A stretch of DNA of 6,226 nt. Source: Spirochaetales bacterium. Its GTDB lineage: Bacteria > Spirochaetota > Spirochaetia > DSM-27196 > PWMO01. The notes below the pieces were generated by a model. The model searched no databases. It worked only from the letters and a program-made list of their open reading frames with translations, and was not told the origin of the DNA. Of the stretch, positions 1-6,226 are shown in pieces (positions within the stretch are counted from its first letter, which is position 1; each line of letters opens with the position of its first letter). The stretch is from positions 1-6,226 of the forward strand of contig SLTF01000306.1 in NCBI GenBank assembly GCA_007130025.1, given 5' to 3'. Both the position numbers and the translations under genes were made by a program.

Positions 1-1775
1 CGGCCGTCCCACACGCTTACCCCTTCCATCCCAAGGGAACTGAACAATCGACCGGTTGAAGGATCGAGGGAGAGTCGTGCGTCGAGGTCTTCACCGTCGA
101 AGGTGGTGATCGTCCGCCGGTTTTCGAAGTTGGTCCCTCGATGCACCGTAATGGTCGTGCGAACAACCGCACCGGCCTGCTGGAGCCCGAGCGTGTAGAG
201 GACACCACGCGCACGATCGTACGCAAGGTCAAAAATCAGGAAGTTGTCGCTCTGGATGCGGACTGTTTCGCCGGTGCGGGTATCCACCCGCATCAACGCA
301 GAGTCAAAGGGGTTTGCGCGATTCTTCCCTATGACGATGGTGTCCCCAACGGCAACCAGCGCCTCCATACCTTCACCCGTGTAGGTGAAATCGGCGGAAC
401 CGGTTTCCGGATTGATACGTCGCAGCATCGTCTGATCGTGAAGGACGATGAGTCTCCCGTCCGCCGATACAACCTGTTTGGTCGCCCGAGCCGCATCAAC
501 CGGAATTCTCGTCAGAGACGGAGCGACGGCGGCGTATGTGGCGATTTCGGGATTCCGGCCGCTGGTATCCCATACAACAACCCGCGATTCTTCAGGGTCG
601 GGCCCGGCTACCGCGGAGAGTCGAACGGTTCCCGGTTGCGGCATGCGGCGGGTGGTCACATCGAGCGTCTGCACTCGGTTCACCGCGACGTCGGACCGAC
701 CGAAGAGATCCGAACGCAGCGAGAGGATCTGCTGGGCGGTAGACAGGTGGACGGTTCCCTCGGTGAACGCAAACCCGGTGACCGATTGCACCCGATTCTC
801 GGCGATCGTACGCCCCAGGCGGTTGGACGATTCGAAGGCCGAGATGGTTCCATCACCGGTCGCCGTGAAAAGTGCCTCGCCGTGCAGGGCGGCCTGGGTG
901 AGACCTGCCGGAAGGGTCGGAACCGTGCGCACGGCCCGAGTGAGCTGACCACGCTCGCTGACCCGGAAGTAGGCGAGCTCGAGCTGGCGGCCGGATCGAG
1001 TCATCACCGCGACTTCCCCGCTCACCTGGTCGATCAGAATGCGTTCGATGCCGCTCATGGGGAAGCGGTCGCGAATGGTACCGTCCACGATATCGACCAC
1101 GACGAGTTCATTGTCCAGTCGGCCCGCCGCAAACCGGCGGTTGGTATGCACCGAAAGCTGATCGATTTCGCGCGCCGTGGAGATGGTCTGCACCTGTCGG
1201 CCGGAGGCGATCTCCCAATAGGTGATGACACCATCCGACGGGGTGTAGGTCATGATGCGTTCTTCGCTCGACGCAACGGTGGCAAAGGTGACGATACCAA
1301 AACCGCGCCGGAGATAGGGCAGGGCGCGCCCGGTTGAAGACGCCAGAAATCGCAGACTGTTCAAGTCGTTCTGCGCAAAGAGCAGGAAGGTTCCTCGGGG
1401 AGAGTAGGTGAGAAAGATGGGCGCTTCAGGCAGGGTCTGCGTGAAGATGCGTCGTCCCTGTTCCCAGTCCCACACCTCCAGGGTAAACCGCCGCCGGCCG
1501 TCGGTGACCAGAAGGGCGACGTGAGGGAGCGAGGGATGGAGAGCACCCTGCTGGATGGCGAGGTGCGAGATCTGAATCGATCGCTGCAGCTCACCGGCGG
1601 AGTAGTCCCACACCTTCAGTTTGCCGTCGTCCCCTCCGGTCAGCAGCAGGCCGGTCCGGGCATCGTGCAGCAGCGTGCGAATCGCACCGGAGTGGCTGGT
1701 ATTCACCCGGATCTGTGCGGATACGCCGAGGGTCGCTACAACAAGCAGGACAACAACCAGGGCAGAACGTTTCAT
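1..1775 (-). CDS. Secreted WD40-type beta-propeller protein, 3' end cut off by window edge
   Basis: The frame stays open from the ATG at 1775 to the left edge: 591 complete codons plus two bases, so the C-terminus lies outside the window. Residues 1-20 form a Sec signal peptide: basic MKR, a hydrophobic stretch LVVVLLVVATLGV, and a likely signal peptidase I site after VSA20. No lipobox cysteine is present, so it is probably soluble and extracytoplasmic. WD-type blade ends are visible: KVWD (W56), EVWDW (W102), TYWEIASG (W187), VVWDTSG (W402) and SVWDG (W589). The first blade has an SH..28 to WD57 spacing close to a classical WD40 repeat. Degenerate blades such as GDGTISAFES (from about residue 307) lie between, so one or two propellers are plausible. 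No cysteine is seen, and about five lysines against nearly sixty arginines. The start is 14 bases after rseP with a good ribosome binding site. The molecular role is unknown; scaffolding or binding at the envelope is inference. A further C-terminal domain may lie off the edge. Confidence 0.85.
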   Translation of the reverse strand, partial: MKRSALVVVLLVVATLGVSAQIRVNTSHSGAIRTLLHDARTGLLLTGGDDGKLKVWDYSAGELQRSIQISHLAIQQGALHPSLPHVALLVTDGRRRFTLEVWDWEQGRRIFTQTLPEAPIFLTYSPRGTFLLFAQNDLNSLRFLASSTGRALPYLRRGFGIVTFATVASSEERIMTYTPSDGVITYWEIASGRQVQTISTAREIDQLSVHTNRRFAAGRLDNELVVVDIVDGTIRDRFPMSGIERILIDQVSGEVAVMTRSGRQLELAYFRVSERGQLTRAVRTVPTLPAGLTQAALHGEALFTATGDGTISAFESSNRLGRTIAENRVQSVTGFAFTEGTVHLSTAQQILSLRSDLFGRSDVAVNRVQTLDVTTRRMPQPGTVRLSAVAGPDPEESRVVVWDTSGRNPEIATYAAVAPSLTRIPVDAARATKQVVSADGRLIVLHDQTMLRRINPETGSADFTYTGEGMEALVAVGDTIVIGKNRANPFDSALMRVDTRTGETVRIQSDNFLIFDLAYDRARGVLYTLGLQQAGAVVRTTITVHRGTNFENRRTITTFDGEDLDARLSLDPSTGRLFSSLGMEGVSVWDG

Positions 1776-1782
1776 CTCTCTT

Positions 1783-1788
1783 TCCTCT
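1783..1788 (-). promoter_or_regulatory. Ribosome binding site of the propeller gene
   Basis: On the minus strand AGAGGA lies 7 bases before the ATG at 1775, in a purine-rich run that begins right at the rseP stop codon. It supports the chosen start and suggests that ribosomes finishing rseP can reinitiate here. Confidence 0.6.
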
Positions 1789-1789
1789 C

Positions 1790-3148
1790 TTATCGTCCCG
1801 TCAGGAACACGATATCACTGAAAAACGCAAAGGCGATCAGCGCCAGAACGATTGCCGTCCCAACCATCTGGTATCGGTAGATCAGCTTGGGATGGAGGGG
1901 CCGACGGGAAATGCCTTCAATAGTGTAGAGGAGAATCTGTCCTCCGTCGAGCACCGGAATGGGAAGCAGGTTCATGAAGAACAGCGCGATGCTGACGAGT
2001 GCCAGGAAATTGAAAAAGGCGCGGACCCCTTCGACAAGGCCTACGGTGAGTCCCGCGGTTGCGACCTCACCCACAAAATAGGTGAGGCGGATCGGGCCGG
2101 CAACCGCCTGGGTAAGGTTGACCCCGCGAAACAGTAGTCCAAGGCCGCGCACCGTCATCGCAAGGGTTGAGAACGCCTCGGCGGTGCCGCGCTGCAAGGC
2201 GGCAACGGGCCCGAGCGGAGGGCTCGGTACCTCTACCGCCGCAAAGGTGATTCCCACGTAGAGTGATCCGTCCTCACGGGAGCCGGGCACCAGTTCGGTG
2301 GTGATTATCTGGTTGTCGCGACGCAACGACAGCGACACTCTGCGTCCGGTTCCACCAAACACCCGGAAGAACTCCATGGTGTGGGGAATTGGCTCACCAT
2401 CCACGGCAACAATCCGGTCTCCGGCCTGAATGTCGGCGATACCGGCTGGGGAACCGCTACTCACGGAATGCACAACCGGTTCGATCCACGGAAAGACCCC
2501 AATCAGGCCGGCACCGGTGTCGGGATCGAGACGCGGAGTGATGGATGTGTGCTGTTCAGCACCATCACGATCAACGGTCAGAACCAGGGTACGGCCTGCG
2601 GAGCGGGTAACGCGCTCCTGAATGTCACGAAAGCTGCCGGTGGGCTCTCCGTCAATTGCAACGATGCGGTCACCGGTTTGTAATCCGGCGATCTGGGCGG
2701 GGTGCTCGATACCGGTCGGCTGGTACTCCGAGGCGAGGATAATGCGATTCTCGAAGGTCATCACCGAAAACCCAAATCCCCAGATGACCGAAAAGACGAT
2801 GACGGCAAAGAGCAGATTCACCAGAGGGCCGGCTGCCGCAACGAGGATGCGCTGCCACGGCCCGGCGCTGAAGAAGGCGCCCTGTTCGTGGGGGATCCGG
2901 TCGGTTCCCTCGGCCCACGCACGCTGAAGGAGGGCCTCCCCCTTCATCTTGCAGAAGCCGCCGAACGGGAATACCGAGATCTGATAGTCGGTTCCCTTGT
3001 AGCGGAACCCGGCGAGTTTGCGGCCCCAACCAATGGAAAAGGTCTCGACCTCTATTCCCACTGCCTTCGCCGCAACCAGATGACCGGCCTCGTGCACAAA
3101 AATCACGATGCCTAATCCAATGAGACCAATGACGATGTTCAACAACAT
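1790..3148 (-). CDS. rseP: RseP-family site-2 zinc metalloprotease (intramembrane protease)
   Basis: This is an inner-membrane zinc protease of the M50/S2P family. In E. coli it cuts anti-sigma factor RseA after a first cleavage, releasing sigma-E, and also clears signal-peptide remnants. The 452 residues match the usual length of about 450. The N-terminal membrane helix carries the zinc motif HEAGH (19-23). The membrane-associated hairpin segment FPFGGFCKMKGE follows at about 60-71, and a second membrane helix at about 100-130 begins with AAAGPLVN. Two PDZ domains lie at about 135-222 and 226-296, each with a GDRIVA.DGEP core. The C-terminal membrane region holds NLLPIPVLDGG, whose Asp near residue 401 is the third zinc ligand. 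All catalytic residues are present, so it should be active. The ATG at 3148 is 6 bases after cdsA, with AGGA 4 bases upstream. Its substrate here is unknown; no anti-sigma factor or site-1 protease gene is in the window. Confidence 0.97.
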   Translation of the reverse strand: MLLNIVIGLIGLGIVIFVHEAGHLVAAKAVGIEVETFSIGWGRKLAGFRYKGTDYQISVFPFGGFCKMKGEALLQRAWAEGTDRIPHEQGAFFSAGPWQRILVAAAGPLVNLLFAVIVFSVIWGFGFSVMTFENRIILASEYQPTGIEHPAQIAGLQTGDRIVAIDGEPTGSFRDIQERVTRSAGRTLVLTVDRDGAEQHTSITPRLDPDTGAGLIGVFPWIEPVVHSVSSGSPAGIADIQAGDRIVAVDGEPIPHTMEFFRVFGGTGRRVSLSLRRDNQIITTELVPGSREDGSLYVGITFAAVEVPSPPLGPVAALQRGTAEAFSTLAMTVRGLGLLFRGVNLTQAVAGPIRLTYFVGEVATAGLTVGLVEGVRAFFNFLALVSIALFFMNLLPIPVLDGGQILLYTIEGISRRPLHPKLIYRYQMVGTAIVLALIAFAFFSDIVFLTGR

Positions 3149-3152
3149 GTAT

Positions 3153-3156
3153 TCCT
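3153..3156 (-). promoter_or_regulatory. Ribosome binding site of rseP
   Basis: AGGA on the minus strand overlaps the cdsA TAG stop and lies 4 bases before the rseP ATG. The 6-base cdsA-rseP gap leaves no room for a separate promoter, so rseP should be translated from the cdsA transcript. Confidence 0.5.
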
Positions 3157-4042
3157 ATCCAATAAACAAGACAAGATAAAGATAATAGAAAACGAAGGCA
3201 GAAAACAGGGGAGAATCAACGGAATCGAGCAGACCACCGCGGCCGGGAATGAGGTCGCCGGAGTCTTTGACCACTGCGGACCGCTTCAACGCGGATTCGG
3301 CCAGGTCTCCCACAATGGCCGCACACCCAACCGCTGCTCCCAGAACCGCCGCCCGCACGGGACTTCCGGGAAACACCTCCGGCAGAACAAGCGCCGCCGC
3401 CACCGTTACCACCACCGACGTGACAAATCCTGCGACAAATCCGGCAAGGCTCTTGTTGGGGCTGACCGGAACCAGTCGTTCATTGCGCTTGCCAAAAAGC
3501 ATGCCAATCGCGTAGGCGAGTGAGTCGTTGAGGTACACCGATGCCACGAAGACCACGATCAGTGCTGTGGAATGCGCAAACCCCGAGAGTCGCACCAGGT
3601 AGGATCCAAAAAGCCCGGGATAGACCAAGAGAAACAACACCGTGGTGAGCAGGGGAATGATACCGGCGAAGTGCCGCTCGTCGCGTCGGAACCCCTGAAA
3701 CCCAAGGATGACCGCGGTGATGGTCACTACGACCGTGAGCAGCGAGTATGGCGTTACTCCGACAAAAAGGGAAATCAGGGCGATGATCGGGAGGACCGCT
3801 CCGAGTCCAAACGCGATGGTGCGCGGTATCCGGTACGCCTCCGGTCGTGCGGCAAGAATTCCGGCCAGTTCCACGGAGGCAATACCGGTGGCAAAGACGA
3901 CCAGAATATTAAACGGCAGATGATACAAATCCGGCAGGAGAAGAATGAGCCCGATGAGGGCGGGAATTCCAATCGCAAACACCAGAACGCGGGTCACCAC
4001 GTTCTTCATCGGGCGTCGTCGCGTGCCTGATTCCGCGGTCAT
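3155..4042 (-). CDS. cdsA: Phosphatidate cytidylyltransferase (CDP-diacylglycerol synthase)
   Basis: An integral membrane enzyme that makes CDP-diacylglycerol from CTP and phosphatidic acid, the branch point for membrane phospholipids. With the start at 4042 it has 295 residues, close to the E. coli length of about 285. It is almost wholly hydrophobic, with about eight membrane segments beginning at VLVFAIGIPALIGLILLL. The family signature lies at residues 250-276: SALKR, KDSGDLIP, GRGGLLDSVD. The metal-binding Asp pair (D273, D276) and K253/K259/D260 are present; R268 replaces the usual His and S274 the usual Arg. The start at 4042 (MTAESG) is chosen because its ATG overlaps the uppS stop as ATGA, with a weak GGCGG upstream. 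The in-frame ATG at 4009 (MKNVVTR, 284 residues) fits the usual family N-terminus better but has no ribosome binding site. The frame is also open upstream to an ATG at 4189, but that part only shadows uppS. Confidence 0.95.
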   Translation of the reverse strand: MTAESGTRRRPMKNVVTRVLVFAIGIPALIGLILLLPDLYHLPFNILVVFATGIASVELAGILAARPEAYRIPRTIAFGLGAVLPIIALISLFVGVTPYSLLTVVVTITAVILGFQGFRRDERHFAGIIPLLTTVLFLLVYPGLFGSYLVRLSGFAHSTALIVVFVASVYLNDSLAYAIGMLFGKRNERLVPVSPNKSLAGFVAGFVTSVVVTVAAALVLPEVFPGSPVRAAVLGAAVGCAAIVGDLAESALKRSAVVKDSGDLIPGRGGLLDSVDSPLFSAFVFYYLYLVLFIG

Positions 4043-4773
4043 CGTACGCCGCCAAAGTTGCGCGTGCGGCAGGCGTAATCCGCAAATGCCTCCCGCAGAT
4101 CGTCGTGCTCCCAGTCCGGCCACAGTTTGTCGCTGAAGTAGAGCTCCGCGTAGGCGCACTGCCACAAGAGGAAATTGCTGAGACGCCACTCGCCGCCGGT
4201 TCGGATGATGAGATCGGGATCGGGAAGGTTGGGCAAGTCCAGCGCGGCCCGCAGCCGCTCCTCGGTAACTGCCGATCCACCGGGCGAGGTTCCATTTGCG
4301 CCATCGCCCTCGATCAACCGGCGAACCGCACGCACGATTTCATCGCGACCACCGTAGTTGAGCGCGAGGTTGACCGTGATACGATTGAACCCGGCGGTAT
4401 CCTCCATGACACCGGCCAGCTGAGTGCGGACCGCCCTGGGAAGTCGCGCCGTGTCGCCGCTGTGTACCACCCGTACTCCGACTTCGGTGTAGAAGGGGAG
4501 TTCTTTGCGAAGATGCTTTCCGACGAGACCCATCAGAAACTTGACCTCGTCGGGGGTTCGATTCCAGTTTTCGGTGGAGAATGCGTAGAGCGAGAGGTAG
4601 CGACAGCCCAGGTCTGCGGCGGCGCGCACAATTCGCTTCGCCGCCTCCAGACCCTCCTGGTGACCGTTTGTCCGCGGCAGGTTACGGGCGGTTGCCCACC
4701 TGCCGTTTCCATCCATGATGATTCCCACGTGAGTCGGGACGGCACCGTGAGGTGCCACCGGAGTCGCGCCCAT
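4039..4773 (-). CDS. uppS: Isoprenyl transferase, undecaprenyl diphosphate synthase (cis-prenyltransferase)
   Basis: A cytosolic, membrane-associated enzyme that adds isopentenyl diphosphate units in cis to farnesyl diphosphate. The C55 product is the lipid carrier for peptidoglycan and other surface glycans. The 244 residues match the family. HVGIIMDGNGRWA at 15-27 holds the catalytic Asp (D21) and the phosphate-binding loop. STENWNRTPDEV at about 66-77 is the conserved second region. LNYGGRDEI and the C-terminal RTGGEWRLSNFLLWQ..YAEL motif, which binds the IPP phosphate and Mg, are intact. A low-complexity stretch (EGDGANGTSPGGSA) in the middle looks like a flexible loop. The ATG overlaps the frr stop by one base (TGATG) and has only a weak GGA upstream, which suggests coupling to frr. 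No dxr or other isoprenoid precursor gene accompanies it. Confidence 0.97.
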   Translation of the reverse strand: MGATPVAPHGAVPTHVGIIMDGNGRWATARNLPRTNGHQEGLEAAKRIVRAAADLGCRYLSLYAFSTENWNRTPDEVKFLMGLVGKHLRKELPFYTEVGVRVVHSGDTARLPRAVRTQLAGVMEDTAGFNRITVNLALNYGGRDEIVRAVRRLIEGDGANGTSPGGSAVTEERLRAALDLPNLPDPDLIIRTGGEWRLSNFLLWQCAYAELYFSDKLWPDWEHDDLREAFADYACRTRNFGGVR

Positions 4774-5327
4774 CAGATTTCCAGGATCTCTTTCTCTTTG
4801 GTTTCCAGCACGCGGTTGATCTCTTCCACGAAGCGGTCGGTAAGCTTCTGGATTTCGTCTTCACCACGCTTGGCCTCATCCTCGGACAGGTCGCCGTTCT
4901 TCTGCTGCTTTTTCAGATCGTCGTTTGCGTCGCGTCGGATGTTGCGAACGGCAACCCGGGCCTGTTCGGCCATGTTCTTGGCGACCTTCGCAAACTCCTT
5001 GCGCCGCTCTTCCGTCAGGGGCGGAATGTTGATGCGGATCACCTTCCCGTCGTTCATTGGATTCACCGAGAGTTCGGACTTCTGAATCGCCTTCTCGATG
5101 TCCGAAATAACCGCCTTATCCCACGGCTGAATGACCACCAGGCGCGCTTCGGGCACCGAGATGGTCGCAACCTGGTTCAGGGGCGTGGCGTTTCCGTAGT
5201 ATTCGACCTTGATTCTGTCAAACAGGGACGCCGATGCACGGCCGGTTCGGATGGTGTTAAACTCTTCCTCCAGCGCGTGCACCGATTTCTTCATCCGTTC
5301 TTCAGACTGTTTCAGTAACTGGTCCAT
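4773..5327 (-). CDS. frr: Ribosome recycling factor (RRF)
   Basis: Acts in the cytosol with EF-G to split post-termination ribosomes and free them for another round. The 184 residues match the usual 185. The sequence is colinear with the family: an N-terminal helix leading to EEEFNTIRTGRAS (about 21-33), then the small beta domain with YYGNATPLNQVATISVPEAR and VIQPWDK, then INIPPLTEERRKEFAK and the long C-terminal helices with RNIRRDAND and GDLSEDEAKR. Its three-helix bundle explains the high charge and coiled-coil character. It starts 18 bases after tsf; the spacer has only a weak AGAGAGA purine run as a binding site. pyrH, which often separates tsf and frr in other bacteria, is absent here. 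Confidence 0.98.
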   Translation of the reverse strand: MDQLLKQSEERMKKSVHALEEEFNTIRTGRASASLFDRIKVEYYGNATPLNQVATISVPEARLVVIQPWDKAVISDIEKAIQKSELSVNPMNDGKVIRINIPPLTEERRKEFAKVAKNMAEQARVAVRNIRRDANDDLKKQQKNGDLSEDEAKRGEDEIQKLTDRFVEEINRVLETKEKEILEI

Positions 5328-5345
5328 GAGTGTGGTCTCTCTGGG

Positions 5346-6185
5346 TCACTCGGTTTCTTCGCCGACCCGGTAATAGCGATAGTCTACCACGGAGACGGAA
5401 CCGGCGGCCTGTTTGCCGACCTCGGTTGCCATCTGCGCAACGGACTTTTTGTCGTCTTTCACAAAGGGCTGGTCAAGCAGGCAGATCTCCGCGAGGTGCT
5501 TCTTCATTTTACCCTTCACAATTCCCTGGAGGACGTTCTCCGGCTTGTCGAGGTTCTGTGCCTGTTTGAGGAAGATCGCTTCCTGTTCTGCGATGTACGC
5601 CGCGGGTACCGCCTCTGCGTTCAGGTAGGTCGGGCGGAACGCCGCCACGTGCAGGGCGACGTCAAAGGCAAACTGTTTGACCGCATCGGCGGTTGGTGCA
5701 TCGGTTTTGACCTTGATCAGTACCCCAATATTGCCGCCGTCTCCGTGGATGTAATCAACCACCAGCTCATCGGAAGCGACGGTCATCGCTTCAAAGCGCC
5801 GTGGCGACATGTTCTCCTTGATGGTGCTGATTGCTTTGGCAACCTCGTCCTGCACCGCCGGTGCGTCAATCGCCAGATTCTGCTCGAGCATCATGCCGAC
5901 AAGCTTCTTGCCCAGGGCAATGAAGTCGGTGTTCCGGGCGACAAAGTCGGTCTCGCAGGAGACTTCCAGAATGCCCGCCTTACCGGCTTCCACCGTGGTG
6001 AACACCCGTCCCTCATTGGTGGCGCGTCCCATGCGCTTGGCTGCAGCGGCAAGGCCCAGCTCCTTGAGAATTTTCTCTGCCTGTGCGAAATCACCGCCGG
6101 CGTCGACCAGCGCCTTCTTGCAATCCATCATGCCGGCGCCCGTCTTGTCTCGCAGTTTCTTTACGTCTGATGCTTGTATGTCCAT
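5346..6185 (-). CDS. tsf: Translation elongation factor Ts
   Basis: The guanine-nucleotide exchange factor for EF-Tu: it releases GDP so that EF-Tu can bind GTP and aminoacyl-tRNA again. The 279 residues are close to the E. coli form (283), so it is the long two-subdomain type, not the short Thermus type. The N-terminal UBA-like domain carries signature 1, LRDKTGAGMMDCKKAL, at 11-26. Signature 2, EVSCETDFVARN, lies at 74-85; its TDFV residues contact the EF-Tu G domain. The later region holds MSPRRFEA, a dimerisation/core segment, and a C-terminal helix ending in VDYRYYRVGEETE. The start at 6185 has a perfect GGAGG 10 bases upstream and fits the family N-terminus exactly. Confidence 0.98.
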   Translation of the reverse strand: MDIQASDVKKLRDKTGAGMMDCKKALVDAGGDFAQAEKILKELGLAAAAKRMGRATNEGRVFTTVEAGKAGILEVSCETDFVARNTDFIALGKKLVGMMLEQNLAIDAPAVQDEVAKAISTIKENMSPRRFEAMTVASDELVVDYIHGDGGNIGVLIKVKTDAPTADAVKQFAFDVALHVAAFRPTYLNAEAVPAAYIAEQEAIFLKQAQNLDKPENVLQGIVKGKMKKHLAEICLLDQPFVKDDKKSVAQMATEVGKQAAGSVSVVDYRYYRVGEETE

Positions 6186-6191
6186 TGGGTT

Positions 6192-6226
6192 TTATCCTCC
6201 GTTATTCGCTGCCGTCTCGTCCATTC
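6192..6226 (-). CDS. rpsB: Probable 3' end of rpsB (ribosomal protein S2), only the last codons
   Basis: Only about ten codons lie in the window, so identity rests on context: rpsB directly precedes tsf in nearly all bacteria. Read to the TAA at 6192-6194, the tail is MDETAANNGG, an acidic, Ala/Asn-rich end typical of S2 tails, with the stop just behind the tsf ribosome binding site. A second frame (NGRDGSE, stop TAA at 6202-6204) cannot be excluded. The ATG seen in the first frame is taken as an internal codon. Confidence 0.45.
   Translation of the reverse strand, partial: MDETAANNGG
6196..6200 (-). promoter_or_regulatory. Strong ribosome binding site of tsf
   Basis: A perfect GGAGG on the minus strand, 10 bases before the tsf ATG. 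It overlaps or touches the end of the preceding gene. It is the strongest Shine-Dalgarno match in the window, as expected for an abundant translation factor. Confidence 0.75.

Noticed and set aside
141..1337. A 398-codon plus-strand open frame starting with ATG.
   Set aside because: It is antisense to the propeller gene with exactly aligned codon boundaries, where a GC-rich gene poor in TTA, CTA and TCA codons leaves the opposite strand open. Its product is rich in Arg, Gly and His, shows no domain, and has no ribosome binding site or signal; the minus frame has a signal peptide, WD motifs and operon context.
1361..1594. A minus-strand 77-codon frame and a similar one at 17-232.
   Set aside because: Both lie in other frames inside the continuous propeller reading frame and have the Ser/Arg/Pro-rich composition of out-of-frame GC-rich sequence. 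They are not evidence of a broken gene: I read the propeller frame through with no stop or frameshift.
2430..2760. The two similar GDRIVA.DGEP segments in rseP, considered as a recent DNA duplication.
   Set aside because: They are the cores of the two PDZ domains normal for RseP; the flanking residues differ as in the family.
4105..5085. A 326-codon plus-strand open frame across uppS and frr.
   Set aside because: It is antisense to two unmistakable housekeeping genes and spans their junction; the composition is that of a shadow frame.
5343..5368. Inverted repeat GGGTC...GACCC around the tsf stop codon, considered as a terminator or processing site.
   Set aside because: The stem is only 5 bp with a long loop and no run of U follows; frr begins 18 bases after the tsf stop, so termination here is unlikely.

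Overview
The window is one leftward (minus-strand) gene cluster with no gap longer than about 20 bases between genes. In order of transcription, right to left, it holds: the last codons of what is probably rpsB (ribosomal protein S2, inferred from context), tsf (EF-Ts), frr (ribosome recycling factor), uppS (undecaprenyl diphosphate synthase), cdsA (CDP-diacylglycerol synthase), rseP (site-2 intramembrane protease), and a large secreted WD40-type beta-propeller protein that runs off the left edge of the window. I see no rRNA, tRNA, CRISPR array, insertion sequence, promoter or convincing intrinsic terminator. The promoter is presumably upstream of rpsB, outside the window.

The five central genes are standard bacterial housekeeping genes and are recognised with high confidence. 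The order rpsB-tsf-frr-uppS-cdsA-(dxr)-rseP, with no pyrH between tsf and frr, is how I recall the treponemal cluster. The GC-rich coding sequence (high fifties percent by eye) and the RGG/DS form of the CdsA signature also suggest a free-living, higher-GC relative in the Spirochaetota. This is an inference from gene order and family resemblance, not a database match. Two genes often found in this cluster in other bacteria are absent from their places: pyrH (between tsf and frr) and dxr (between cdsA and rseP).

The genes link translation (EF-Ts, RRF) to envelope building: UppS makes the lipid carrier for peptidoglycan, CdsA makes the activated phospholipid precursor, and RseP is a membrane protease of envelope stress signalling. 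Junctions are tight: a 1-base stop/start overlap at frr-uppS, a 4-base ATGA overlap at uppS-cdsA, and gaps of 6, 14 and 18 bases at cdsA-rseP, rseP-propeller and tsf-frr.

The least ordinary item is the left 1.78 kb. It is a continuous minus-strand reading frame of at least 591 codons with a Sec signal peptide, several WD-type blade ends, no cysteine and very few lysines. It has no stop in the window, so a simple ORF scan can miss it, while a long antisense frame on the plus strand (141-1337) looks like a gene but is not convincing. I found no clear sign of a new multi-gene system; the secreted propeller downstream of rseP is the best lead.
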